In this document: in pieces, positions 51,986 through 63,245 of the stretch | Layout: the number at the start of each line of letters is the position of its first letter | How positions within the stretch are numbered: the stretch's first letter is position 1 | Assembly (NCBI GenBank): GCA_028274465.1 | Contig: CM051457.1 | Location: 99,075,982 to 99,139,981, forward strand | DNA: 64,000 bases | Origin: Plantago ovata | Lineage: Eukaryota > Streptophyta > Magnoliopsida > Lamiales > Plantaginaceae | Direction: 5' to 3' | Notes under the pieces: model-generated | What the model saw: the letters and a program-made list of their open reading frames with translations, nothing else | What the model was told of the DNA's origin: nothing | Database searches by the model: none | Made by a program: the position numbers and the translations under genes

Positions 51986-53480
51986 ATATAATAGACGAAC
52001 TTGCAATTTTATTTAATTTTTCTCTTTTTGTCATCATCATAACACAGGTAAAAACTCAGGATTTTTTTAAGAAAATTGTCTTTCGTACTACCGAATGAAC
52101 ATCTTCGCTTTTGATACTCGAAAATTAATATATGAATCCAACTTTTTCACTCGTTGATAACACCCATGCAAATTGGGATGCTATTACTAAATACACAAAT
52201 TAATTGGACGCTTGTCATCGAAAGTAGTCAAAGTACCAAATATATTTATGTATTTGAGTCTAAAATATATTTTTAATAGCGAATAATTTGTAGATGGTTT
52301 TTAATTTTTTTCCATTGAGTTCAATTTGGACCACAGATTATATTGAAACACACTAAATGAAATTCATTATACATTTTCATGTTAATTTTTAAATATAACA
52401 TGTATTATAAAATTAAAAAGAGAAAATACTGATAAAAAACATAAGAGGCTTAAGCATATTTTAACCCATAGACTCGACGAATGAAAATTCATTTGTTTTT
52501 GTAAGGTCATTTTTTATTAAAGAACTTAAAAATAAATTTAATTAGATATAATTTAAAAGTAAACTTGTGGTCAAAAATAAATCTTGAAAACTGAAATAGA
52601 TATTTAATTAGCAGGACAACTATTCATATAATATATTCATTCTTTCAAACTAAAGTTAACTTCAAATACACCTATACCACCTTAGACCTATTTTGGGACT
52701 CTAACCTCAATCTCTCATGTGCTACTCTAGCACCCTACATATCAAGACACTAAAAATATTAAATTGGCACAATAATGATTATCTATGAGATTATCTTTCA
52801 CTTTGTTATGCATATCTAATTTTTTTTACTGTAATTTATAAATAGAACGCTAAACAAATATATTTGTATTCAATAATTTTGTACAACGTTTTTATTTTCA
52901 TGAAACTTAATTAATAATTGTCTTTGTTGACTATAATCATTTCAGCCGGAAAAAAAAATATCTCTTTTTGTGAAAACTCACAAATCAAATTGGACATAAA
53001 ATTTAGAAGAATATTAATTCTCATTTTGAAATATTTCAATATTTATTAAAATTATTTTGACATCATGTATAGTTAACCTTATTCTTACTTTAGTTTTAAC
53101 ATTTTCAATATTAGTTAAAGCCTAACTTTCTTATTTATTTATTTATTTTGTAATAGAGATGAAAATAAATATATAAATAAAAGAATATGTTGGTTTACTT
53201 GCAAATAGTGTGAAAAATATTTAATTTTGTAACCACTACTCCATATTAATGTTTTTCATACATTAAACATGGATCTCTAAAAACATTAAATATGAATTTT
53301 TATTAAAACTTAAAAAAAATTTAAAATGCAATAAAATAATTTAAAAATATTTTTGGCCAAAATGCCACATAGTGTGAACACACATCTAAATGTGTGCTTA
53401 GATCAAAACAAAACTTAACTTTCATATATTAATAGATTCTAACTTTATCGGTTTAAAAAAAAAAATACATTAGAAAAAAA
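51986..53480. other. AT-rich intergenic, nothing recognised
   Basis: About 1.5 kb with very high AT content and no gene, repeat unit or transposon end that could be supported. Confidence 0.45.
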
Positions 53481-53538
53481 ATTATAATTATTATTAGTAC
53501 TAAACAGGGTGAGAATAAAATCTAGTGGATAATCTTTA

Positions 53539-53785
53539 CTTCCTCCAGAAACTTAACACTTTGTTTTTGTTGACTTTTTTATGTCCGGTTTGACCTCAAA
53601 ATAATCATAATTGATTACGAAAAATTAATTTTAAAAGTTATATTATACGAATATAAGAAGTATACTTTTATAATATAAATTTTTAAATTATTTTTTTTCA
53701 ACGAGTTATTATTAGTTTGAGGTCAAACCGGACATCGAAAAGTCAACAAAAATAAAGTATAAAACTATATAGTTTCCGGAGGAAG
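53539..53785. mobile_element. Stowaway-like MITE, family B copy 2
   Basis: 247 bp with inverted ends CTTCCTCCAGAAACT and AGTTTCCGGAGGAAG, flanked by TA on both sides. Internal inverted parts are TTTTGTTGACTTTT and GACCTCAA. The other arm of the surrounding inverted repeat (near 49740) lacks it and keeps a single TA, which is a natural empty site. Confidence 0.88.
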
Positions 53786-53928
53786 TAAATAATACTGGTA
53801 ATTAATTAAAATAAAACAAGATCCCATCATCATCAAAGTTCAAACAAAGGGTAATTGAATTAGTACGAGAGGAAGCGATCTTTAAAATAATTCCCACATT
53901 ATATGGACCATTGTCGGCGTTAAACTAA

Positions 53929-54433
53929 CCGGCTCTTCCGATAAAAGTGTTTGTAATTCTAAATGAAACTGATGCCGGAATGTGGTGAGAACCAGTTCCA
54001 GGGAAATTTCGGACGCCAAGCGACAGCAGCTGATTTTGTGGAAAAGGATGTCGGGGCATAAATGATGGTAGACTTCTAAAGATTGGTGGTAGTTGTTCTG
54101 GTATATACAGTCGTTGCAAAAACTGGGGTGGTCGTGCCTGCTGATACCCAAAGCGTAATGGTTGTGGAGCCGGTGGTGCTCGTGGCGAGACCATTATGCT
54201 TTCAGAATCAGCAGACACGACCACCCCAGTTTAAGTTTTTACAACGACTGTATATACCAGAACGGCTAAAACTAATCTTCAGAAGTCTACCATCATTTAT
54301 GCCCCGACAACCTTTTACAAAAAATCAGCTGTTGCCGCTTGGTGTCCGGAATTTCCCTGGAACTGATTCTCACCACATTCCGGCATCAGTTTCATTTAGA
54401 ATTACAAACAATTTTGTCGGAAGAGCCGGTTGA
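53929..54433. repeat. Long hairpin with mirrored reading frames
   Basis: Left arm 53929-54162 is the reverse complement of right arm 54190-54433 at roughly 90 percent identity, with a 27-base loop. Both arms are open in the outward-reading frame and end with almost the same residues (VRNFPGTGSHHIPASVSFRI, then TNTFIGRAG stop on minus; VRNFPGTDSHHIPASVSFRI, then TNNFVGRAG stop on plus). The peptide (also RPPQFLQRLYIPE, IFRSLPSFMPR) is not recognised. Transcription through both arms would give a long double-stranded RNA. Confidence 0.8.
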
Positions 54434-55315
54434 TTTTGGGGTCAAATTGGGCCCCTTCTGGTGCAAGTCATGCCATACTGCAATTTGGTTGATGTGTTAG
54501 GCAGCGTACCAAGACAAGAAAGTTATCACAAGCACAGCAAATAAGCAATCACCAAAATAATCGAATATGAGACGAGCAAATTGTAAATCTTTTGGGTTTT
54601 TGAAACATTAGATGATAGATAATGTTGATGTAAAACGAATGTAGCAGAACAGCCAAACTTGCAATCCAGTTTAGTATGGATAACAAGCATTAAAGTCCTG
54701 TTCATATTTTCGGGGAATAGATCACAAGAGAAAGGGCTATCATATGATAATGGAAGAAATACATCCTTCAAAAACAGTAGCCCATTAAACTTCCCCCCAA
54801 TTACAAATCATCTTTACAGTTTATAGGCCTAATTCAATCCCTAAACACAATAAAAATCAAATCTTTTACGTTCCGAGTCTGTAAATCAATCAAACAGGAT
54901 AACGATAAGAATCAAATCTATAAAACAAATCTATAAACAAATATATAAACAATGTAGACAGAAATCATAACGCAATAGATTCTAGATCCATGAACAAAAA
55001 CAAGAGCATACACATAAGATCTAAACGGCACAAAAAACGTCAGATTCAGACAGCGAGAAAATCAACATAAATCCAAGATTAACAAACATATCGATTTAAG
55101 GATCCAAGAAAAACGAAACCCACAAACAGAACAGATACACACTCAATAAAAAAGCGAGTCGATTCTAACAAGCTATAAAATCATAATCATCAACAGCAAC
55201 GACGGAAGAACAAGATCTAAGAGAAAGAAAAGGAATAAAGGGATGAAAGATCGAACCTTTGAGTCGGATTGGAGAAAAACAAAGAGATTTGTGTTGTGAG
55301 ATTTGTAAACTTACT
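54434..55315 (-). other. Possible intron or leader of a minus-strand transcript
   Basis: Read on the minus strand, 55310-55320 contains CGAGGAGTAAGT, a strong donor-like site, and 54478-54490 contains ACCAAATTGCAG, an acceptor-like site with CTAAC upstream as a possible branch point. Between them the sequence is AT-rich. No coding exon of a known family was found. Confidence 0.35.
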
Positions 55316-55390
55316 CCTCGGATCTGCGCCGTGGAGTATGTAGGATGAAGAGAAGTGGTGAGTTAGCAGCAAAAGAGCAAGAAATTAGAA
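55255..55390 (-). promoter_or_regulatory. 5'-UTR-like exon of an unidentified transcript
   Basis: Minus-strand sequence is CT-rich (CACCACTTCTCTTCATCCTA) and carries ACTCCACGGCGCAGATCC, then donor-like sites (GAGGAGTAAGT and CTCAAAGGTTCG). This is the look of a plant 5' UTR with a leader intron. No start codon or protein could be attached to it. The MULE at 55.48 kb begins about 90 bp upstream. Confidence 0.3.
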
Positions 55391-55474
55391 ATTTGCTTCT
55401 TAAACAATATTAAAATTTTGAATTTTCAAAATATGAAATTAATTTTCTTTTCTTTCTATGATATGAATAAATGT

Positions 55475-55540
55475 AGAGTCCGTCTCCTAGTAGACCGTCT
55501 CTAGTATAGACCAACTACTACTAATTATAAATCAACCCCA
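55475..55540. repeat. Left terminal repeat of the FAR1/ULP MULE
   Basis: TCTCCTAGTAGAC, GTCTCTAGTATAGACCAAC and the AT-rich continuation (AATTATAAATCAACCCC) align with 20685-20750 (AATTATAAAACAACTCC). The partner end is not in the window. Confidence 0.75.
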
Positions 55541-55869
55541 ACTAATTAGTAGCTTTTTAAAAAAGCCCCAACCCAGCAACCCGACTCAGAAACGGGTCGT
55601 AAAAGCGGGTTATAACAAAAACTCGCTCTCCAGCTCAAACACAGAAACGAACGCAAGTTTGAAGAGAGAGAAACCGGCGGTAGAGAGAGAAAGAAACCAC
55701 CGCCTCCATCTCTACGTCGCGCCGCCTTCATCTCGACGTCGAAACCACCGCCACGACCACCTACGTTGCCGTCGCCGTCGCCATCTCCAGCTACGCCGTC
55801 GTTTCTGCATCTAAATCAAACGTACGTACAAAAAATTCATTCATCTCTGCAATTAATGGTCCATAAGCT

Positions 55870-56335
55870 TCAATTCGTGATCTAGGAGCTTGGATTTGTG
55901 TTTTTGTTACATGATTCATGAACTAGAAGCTCCGATTTGTGATTTTGTAACGTAAATCATGATCTGGAAGCTCCGATTTGTGATTTTGTTACGTGAATCA
56001 TGATCTCGAAGCTCCTATTTGTGATTTTATTACGTGAATCATGATGTGGAAGCTTCGATTTGTGATTTTGTTACGTGAATCATGATTTGGAATCTCCGAT
56101 TTGTGATTTTGTTACATAAATCATGATATACAGGCTCTGTTTCGTGATGTTTCTACGTAAATCATCATTTACAAGCTCTGTTTCGTGATGTTCCTACATA
56201 ATCATCATCTGCAACCTTTGTTTCGTGTTGTTGGTACTTAAATCATCATCTGCATGCTTTGTTTTGTGTTGCTGCTACGTAAATCTGCATCTGCAAGATA
56301 TGTTTTGTGTTGTTGCTACATAAAATGTCTTTATT
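55870..56335 (+). repeat. ~41-bp minisatellite in the transposase leader
   Basis: About eleven copies of GAAGCTCCGATTTGTGATTT followed by TGTTACGTGAATCATGATCTG. The first copies (from 55900 on) agree closely; from 56130 on they change in a stepwise way (GTTTCGTGATGTTTCTACGT, then GTTTTGTGTTGTTGCTACAT). It ends just before the transposase ATG and probably lies in the 5' leader or leader intron. Confidence 0.85.
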
Positions 56336-56349
56336 GTTGTGATTGTTAG

Positions 56350-59300
56350 ATGTCAACTTCTCAAAACCCTGCTGCTAGTAATCAACAGCTTCCAGTGACT
56401 GAAGAAGCAGAAACACAAAATAACAGAGGTTATATCCCATAAACTCAATCATATATCCCATGATATTAAGTATATATCCCATGATATCTAGTACATGCAC
56501 ACATACTGTAAAACCAAAGGTTATATCCCATGAAATTAGAATTAGGTCCCATGATATTAAGAATATATCCCATGAAATCAATTATATGGCCATATTCTCA
56601 AACACAAAACAGTATATCATATATCCCATGACATTAAGCATATATCCTATGAAATCAATTATATGTCCCATGATGTCAACCATGTCTCCCATATTCACTA
56701 GTACATGCACACATGAAGTAAACTCACAGGTATATCCCATGATATTAAGCATATGTCCCATGAAATCAATTATATGTCCCATGATTTCAACCATGTCTCC
56801 CATATTTTATAGTACATGCACACATACAGTAAACTAACAGATATATTCCATGATATTAAGCATATATCCCATGAAATCAGGTATATGCCCCATGATTTCA
56901 ACCTTGCCATATTCTCTAGTGCATACACATACAGTAGTACACTATATCATATATCCCATGATATTAAGCATATATATCATGATATCTAGTACATGCACAC
57001 ACACGTCCCATAAAATCAACAATATATGCCATGATATCAAACATATTTACCATGAAATCACCTATCTTGTGAAAACATATTTCATATGCAGACGTAAATG
57101 ATCTTCCCCCTGATTTTGACATTACGGGATGCTTAAAGGGAATCAGTGGAACTTTTGATCAACTATACTTCTTGTACAAAAGGCATGCTGCAAATGTTGG
57201 ATTTTCTGTGAAGAAAGCAACCTCACGTATTGGTAATAATGGTGAAATATGGGAGAAGTACTTTTTGTGCAGCCGTGAAGGTAAAAGTAAGGCAAACCCA
57301 AGCCCATTACCCATCACTCCATCACCCACTGTTGCTGCACAAGACGAAGAAGGTGATGAGCCTAAGAAGATTAAGAAAAGAAGGCAAAACTGTAGTGGAA
57401 GGTGTGATTGCAAAGCAATGATGAGGTAAAAAAAAACTCACATGTTCTCAACTATATATCCCATGATATCACCAATATATCCCATGATGTCAACAATATA
57501 TGCCATGATATCTTACACATGTTTTTATCTTCAGGATCCAAAATATTTTCAAAACCGAGAAATATGTAGTCAAAGAACACAAAATTGGGCACAACCATGA
57601 ACTGAATAGACCGGAATGGAGTTACTTCAACAGGTCAGAAAGAACGATTGATGATGAGAGGGCAGAAATTATTGATTTGTTCGAGAAAGCAATGGTGAAG
57701 CCAACCGACGCGTTTAAATATTTGTCAGCAGCTGCGGGCGGGGAAGAGAATGTTGGAATAATCCAGAGGGACCATATCAACTACATTTGTCGCAAGAGAA
57801 CAAAAATCATGGATGGTGCAGATGCACAGTGTGTTTTAGACATGCTTAAGCAAAGAAAAGATGAGGATCCGCAGTTCTACTACTCACACAAGTTGGATGA
57901 CGAGGGTAAAATGTGCAGCCTTTTCTGGAGGGACTCGATGATGAAGAACGACTATGAGCTTTATGGTGACGTCATGATATTTGACACCACATTCAGGACC
58001 AACAAATATGGACTAATTTGTGCACCGTTTGTTGGTGTAAATAACCACTGGAACAATGTAATGTTTGCTTGTGCATTCATTGCCAATGAGCAAGCTACAT
58101 CATTTATCTGGTTGATGGAAGAGTTCATGAAAGCCATGGATAATAAGAAGCCAATTACAATCTTCACTGATCAAGATTCAGCAATTGCAAAAGCCATTGT
58201 TCAGGTACTATGTTATGACTTATATGTCGCATGATATTGCTTAAATCTCCCATGATATCTACTTTAAGATAATAACACACACACAAAAAAAAAAAAAATG
58301 AAAATGTATGCTATATTATATGAACTGTATACTACATTACATGAACAATATACTACACCATATGAACTCTATGAACATGAATAATCTTCCATAATTTCAA
58401 CTGTTATATCTCATGATTTCATCAAAATACCCCATGATTTAACCAATATACCCCATGATTTTAATATATAAGCACATGAATAATCTGTCCATTATTTAAT
58501 CTTGTGTAGGTTTTTGGAGATGAGACCAGACACAGGCTGTGTCTTTGGCACTTGTACCAAAATGCATTAAAAAACTGCTCGAAGCTTAGGCATAATGACA
58601 AATTCAATGAAGTTTTCAATATATGCATCTATGGGTTGTCAAATGAAGAAGAATTTGAAGAATACTTCTCTGGAATGATTTGTGAGTTTGAGCTCGAAAA
58701 TGAATCTTGGTTCGATCAACTGTATTCTCTAAAAGAGAAGTGGTCACCTGCCCTAAGCAAGCCCTTCTTTTCAGCTGGAATCCTATCTACTCAAAGGAGT
58801 GAGAGTACAAACAATGCAATTTCATTCAGAGCCAACAAAAATACATCTCTCACACAATTCTTCAGACTCTTCGATGTAGTGATCAACCGCTGGAGATCAA
58901 ATGAGAAGCATAAAGAGCACAAGAACACTCATAATAGGCCAAGACTGAACTCTAACAATGCTCTTGTGAAGCATGCTGCTGAGGTATATCTCAAACTATA
59001 TATCCCATAATATCACCTATATATCCCATGATATCAACTATATATCCCATGATATCTCTCATATGTTTTTATCTGCAGATATACACACTCAAAATCTTCA
59101 AGTACTTACAGAGACAATTTAGAAAAGGACTAGAGACTACAGCTGTTGAATCTGTAACAATTGGCGACAAGATTTTGTATGATGTCTACCCTGATGATGA
59201 TCCAGAAGACATTAATGGTGTTCTATTCATTAGGCATCCATCTGGTGAGATCGAAGTGAGCTGTAAATGTAGACACTTTGAAGAGGTTGGCTGGCTATGC

Positions 59301-59932
59301 CAACATTGCCTCCGTGTTATGGACAAAATAACATAAAACGCATACCCGAGAAGTACATACTACAGCGCTGGACAAGAACATCTAAAGCGAGGGTATGGGA
59401 CCGTGTTGTACATACCAACAGCACAAACAAGAATGCACAGGTATAATAAAATCTTCATTTCTTTTCTATCATATCATCTATATATCCCATGATTTCACTT
59501 TAACATTCCATGATATCTCTTTGACATGCCATGATTTCAATATAACATCACATTATATGAAAACAGGAATGCATTGCATGGAGACAGTCAATGAACAGGA
59601 GCTTCAATCAACTCATTATCAAATCAGAAGGAAAAAATGAAGCCAGAAAGATAGTAGAAGATGCATACAATCAAGCCTTGATGGGAATAAACAATCTTAT
59701 AGATTCAACACAATTCAACTACATGCCACAAGAAGAAGAGTCCGACATACCAACAGAAACTGCTACCCCGAACACTAGTGCCAAACCAATTGTTCTAAAC
59801 CCCACACAATGTGCTACAAAAGGGAGGAAAAAACAAAGGCCAAAGACATTTCTAGAAAGACAACAGAACAAGAAAAGAGCAATGGAAGAAAAGATACACT
59901 TTGAAGTACCGCCGGACAAACACTTGATATGA
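56350..59932 (+). CDS. FAR1/FHY3-type MULE transposase, one frameshift
   Basis: Six exons: 56350-56428, 57092-57425, 57535-58204, 58510-58983, 59079-59440 and 59567-59932, all GT-AG, giving about 763 codons. Order of parts: a FAR1-type zinc DNA-binding domain (LYFLYKRHAANVGFSVKKAT, FLCSREG, CSGRCDCKAMMR, HKIGHNHEL); the MULE DDE core with first Asp in MIFDTTFRTN, second in TDQDSAIAKA and Glu in QRSESTNNAI; a SWIM zinc finger (CKCRHFEEVGWLCQHC); and a basic tail (KGRKKQRPKTFLERQQNKKR). A single-base loss near 59330 produces a stop just after the SWIM finger; the usual continuation (IPEKYILQRWTRTSKARVWD) is read in the next frame, so this copy may be recently inactivated. It converts and joins DNA ends at the element's termini. 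Every intron is filled with the CCCATGATATCA motif. Confidence 0.88.
56429..57091 (+). repeat. CCCATGATATCA repeat field, transposase intron 1
   Basis: More than twenty copies spaced mostly 20-23 bp (TATATCCCATGATATTAAGC, TATGTCCCATGAAATCAATT, ATGTCTCCCATATT). They are organised into larger units of about 110-200 bp, each closed by AGTACATGCACACATACAGT (near 56490, 56700, 56812 and 56990). Open frames here (plus and minus) are by-products of a unit near 21 bp. Confidence 0.9.
57426..59566 (+). repeat. CCCATGATATCA motif in transposase introns 2-5
   Basis: Copies at 57450-57515, 58225-58260, 58385-58470, 58995-59060 and 59468-59545. They stop at the splice sites; the exons between (57535-58204, 58510-58983, 59079-59440) show no copy. 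Confidence 0.85.
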
Positions 59933-60758
59933 TTTATAGCAAGAACTATGTAATTCTTCCTATAACGACTCATCTTATTTCATTTTACAAATTATATACA
60001 TTAATCCTATGTTATGTTTCTCAGACATATATCTTATATATATATATTAACATTGTTTTGTTGCAAGTCATACTCATACATGCCTTATTCTTATACCACA
60101 TGAAGTTAGACAAAAAATACCCCAAGATTTCACTTAAACATCCCATGATTTTCCTTTATCATAACAACAACTCAAAACAACAGGCAGGAAACAAATTACT
60201 AAAATGTTTACCACAATATCAACTACATATGCCATGATTTCACTTCATACATCCCATGGTTTCGCTTTCACATCCCATGATTTCACTTCATACATCCCAT
60301 GATTTCGCTTTCACATCCCATGATTTTACTAAAACATTCCATGATTTTACTATAACACTAATGATATGAAATCACCTATCTTACTTAACAAGGATGTTTT
60401 CCTTCATCTATGTATACAAAGATTTAACATTAACTTCCAATGATTTCATTTTAAACATCCCATGATTTCACTTTCAAGTCCCATGAATTTACTATAACAT
60501 CCCATGATTTTTTCTATGACATCCCATGATTTTACTATGACATGCCATGATTTCACTTTCAAGTCCCATGATTTTACTAACATGCCATGATTATACTATG
60601 ACGTCCAATTACAAAAATATAACTTGATCATATCACCGAATATACCATGATCCAAAAGCAGAAAAAACTACATGATCTAATATCCCGTAAAAAGTATAAA
60701 GTATCCAATGATTTAAGTAACAAAATATACCATGTCTTTAACTAGAAAAAGAAACCTA
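59933..60758. repeat. CCCATGATTTCAC repeat field between convergent genes
   Basis: Dozens of copies of ACATCCCATGATTTCACTTT with variants (TTCACTTTCAAGTCCCATGA, TTTTACTATGACATGCCATG) fill 60110-60730, between the stop codons of the transposase and the ULP-like gene. This subtype is the one that reappears, inverted, at 21.3-21.83 kb. Confidence 0.88.
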
Positions 60759-61469
60759 TCATACTATTTTAGGATCTTGTTGGATTGTATCAACCAAGGA
60801 AGCTGCAATAGCATCAGTAATCTCTTTTTTTTCACGTTCAACTTCAGCTTTCCTTTGCTCTTCAAGTACCTTTCTCTTCTCCATTTCCTCCTTCTCATGT
60901 TTATCAGTAACTTTCTTATACTGAATCCTCAGAAGAGTATGTAGAGACCTTGGATTGTGATTTACATTGTCACTGATTCTTGCTTTGTTATTAATAAAAG
61001 CAGCAACTTTCTCCTTCAGTGATGGAAGCGCCGAGTTTAATTTCGACAAAGCCAGCGTTGCAAGAATTTCAGCCCTAAGCACCTCTCTCGACGAAACCTA
61101 AATTAAAAAATACAGTTAGTAATACTACATAACATATACAAACATATATATCCAGAAAACAAGAACAGTCTATTGAAAAAAAATATATGAAAACAAGAAC
61201 AGTACCTTGTAAAAGCGCGGGAAATCAAAAAGCCTTCCATAAAACAACTCCATGTGCTTCATAAGATAAACACCACAGTCCTCGGTATCTTTTTCAGTCT
61301 TAATCCAATGAAAAGGAATCTTCTCCAATGTAAAATCCCTAATATCTCCATCACGACGCAAAGAATTTTCAACAAGGCACTCTGTGAAAACTTCCTTCTA
61401 CAAAAAGAGAAAAAAAGGCAACAAAAAAAATTAAAAAAAATGAACTGTAACATAAAACTATATGCTATG

Positions 61470-61920
61470 ATATAATCAATTTGCCATGATACAAAAATAA
61501 CTTACCAACACAATGTAACAACTTTCAACGGCCAATGGATCAGTATTCCTATTATCAAGATACTGCACTCTCTTCAATTCCATATTCACCACATAGCAAG
61601 TGTAATGATCCCCAGCTATCAACGGGAAAAAGAACTACAGAAAAAGCAAATATACCATGATATCAACAATATATCCCATGATATTGGATACATATCCCAT
61701 GATCTCAACAGTAAGATCTGAAACACAAAAAAAACTAATATACCACATGTTTTCACTAAAAGTACCCAATGATATCACACAATATACCCCCATGATTTCA
61801 CTAATGTACCACATCATATCAGACAATACACACCATAATTTCACTAATATACCCCATGATATAGACAATATACCCCATGATTTAACTAATATACCCCATC
61901 ATATCAGACAATATATATCA
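61470..61920. repeat. CCCATGATATCA motif in ULP gene introns
   Basis: Copies at 61470-61495 and 61655-61920 (ATATACCCCATGATTTAACT, ATCAACAATATATCCCATGA), with further ones at 62515-62545 and 63840-64000. As in the transposase gene, they keep to introns and flanks. The orientation relative to the plus strand is the same in both genes, although the genes face each other. Confidence 0.85.
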
Positions 61921-62969
61921 GGATCTCAAAAATTAAAAAACATAACTTAATAAAAAAAAACATAGCAACTTACCAGTTTTACACTTCTAATATCAACATC
62001 TCCTGGCCCAAGAACACTTCTGAAGGAGTAGAACATCATTTCCAACATCTGGAACAAATATTTGTCCTTAAACTTAACACTGTTATCACTAAGCTCCTTT
62101 TGAAGTCTTTCTTTTCATCTTCATCAAACGCATGAGCCAACTTCCTCCATGGATGCTAAAAAAACATAGTAACTACGATTAATAATTGATTGACAAACAT
62201 CAAACCGCAAGAAAAAAAAAAAAAAGCAGTCAGACACATACAGAAATATGGATTGATAACCACATTCGGTGCATCCCTGGCTTAGGACGGAGGATAAGCT
62301 CGGTAAAATTCAAATTTCGGATCCAGCAATCAATAACACTTGTGCAAATCCTCTTCTTAGGACACAACGTCCTAATGCTATCTCCATACATGAAATAGCT
62401 TAATCCCATATCAACAAACTTTCCCTTGATCCTACATTAAAAAAAAAAAATGATATAGGGAAACACAAAAGTTACATGAACTGTAATAGAAAAAACACTC
62501 ATGATAACAAAGTTATATCCCATGATATCAGCTAAAACATCCCATGATATAATGTAGAACACAGAAACAGAAAATAAAAAAATAAAAAAATACCTGCTAT
62601 CCTCAGTTATGAAGAACAAATAGTCAGCCACTTCTTTTCTGTAAGATGTCATATCATTTACACCCTTTATATACTTCTTAATCACCCTCATAACGGCAGA
62701 CCCCAACACAAGAGAATTATCAAACTCACCACAATCATCAAAACATCCAAGTTCATGAAAAGAATAGTTGGGGAACCTATCAATGAACAATGCCCGAACC
62801 TCTAAATCAACCTCAATCCCTTGAATATCCTTCTTACTAGTATGTAGAAGCAAAACTTCATCGTCCATGAGCTTCTGACTATCATCAGATCCATGATCCT
62901 CATCAACTTCCTTACCTGAAGATCCAATCATAGGATTCTCTACAACAACAACAGCCATATCAACCTTAG

Positions 62970-63245
62970 AACATCCATGCTCCTCCATATCAACTTCCTT
63001 CTCCACATTTTTCACTGCATCAGCAACAACTTCCTCATCCACAACAAATTCCTTCTCCACATTTTTCACTGTATCAGCAACAACTTCCTCCTCCACATCA
63101 ACTTCCTTCTCCCCCTTGTTCACTGCATCACCAACAACTTCCTCCTCCACATCAACTTTCTTCTCCCCCTTGTTCACTGAATTACCACCAAGCTCCTCCA
63201 AAACAACTTCTTCCTCGCCCTTCTTAACTGCATCACCACCAAGCT
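62970..63245 (-). repeat. 54-bp coding repeat in the ULP gene
   Basis: Five copies encoding about 18 residues each (for example SVNKGEKKVDVEEEVVG, DAVNKGEKEVDVEEEVVA, DTVKNVEKEFVVDEEVVA). The unit is a multiple of three, so the frame is kept through the array. Acidic low-complexity repeats of this kind are common in disordered N-terminal regions. Confidence 0.85.

Larger units (their letters stand above)
49646..53889. repeat. 4.2-kb segment bounded by inverted repeats
   Basis: Left arm 49646-49798 is the reverse complement of the right arm, which is split into 53481-53536 and 53787-53889 by a Stowaway MITE. Shared motifs include CGCTTCCTCTCGTACTAATT (one mismatch), GAACTTTGATGATGATGGGA and CCACTAGATTTTATTCTCAC. 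No matching target-site duplication was found outside the arms and no transposase lies inside, so this may be either an old non-autonomous DNA element or an inverted duplication. Between the arms there are only repeats and AT-rich DNA. Confidence 0.75.

Noticed and set aside
56375-57101. Open frames on both strands encoding Ile/Met/Pro/Asp repeats
   Set aside because: They are produced by the ~21-bp noncoding motif inside a supported intron; codon choice and composition do not suggest a protein.
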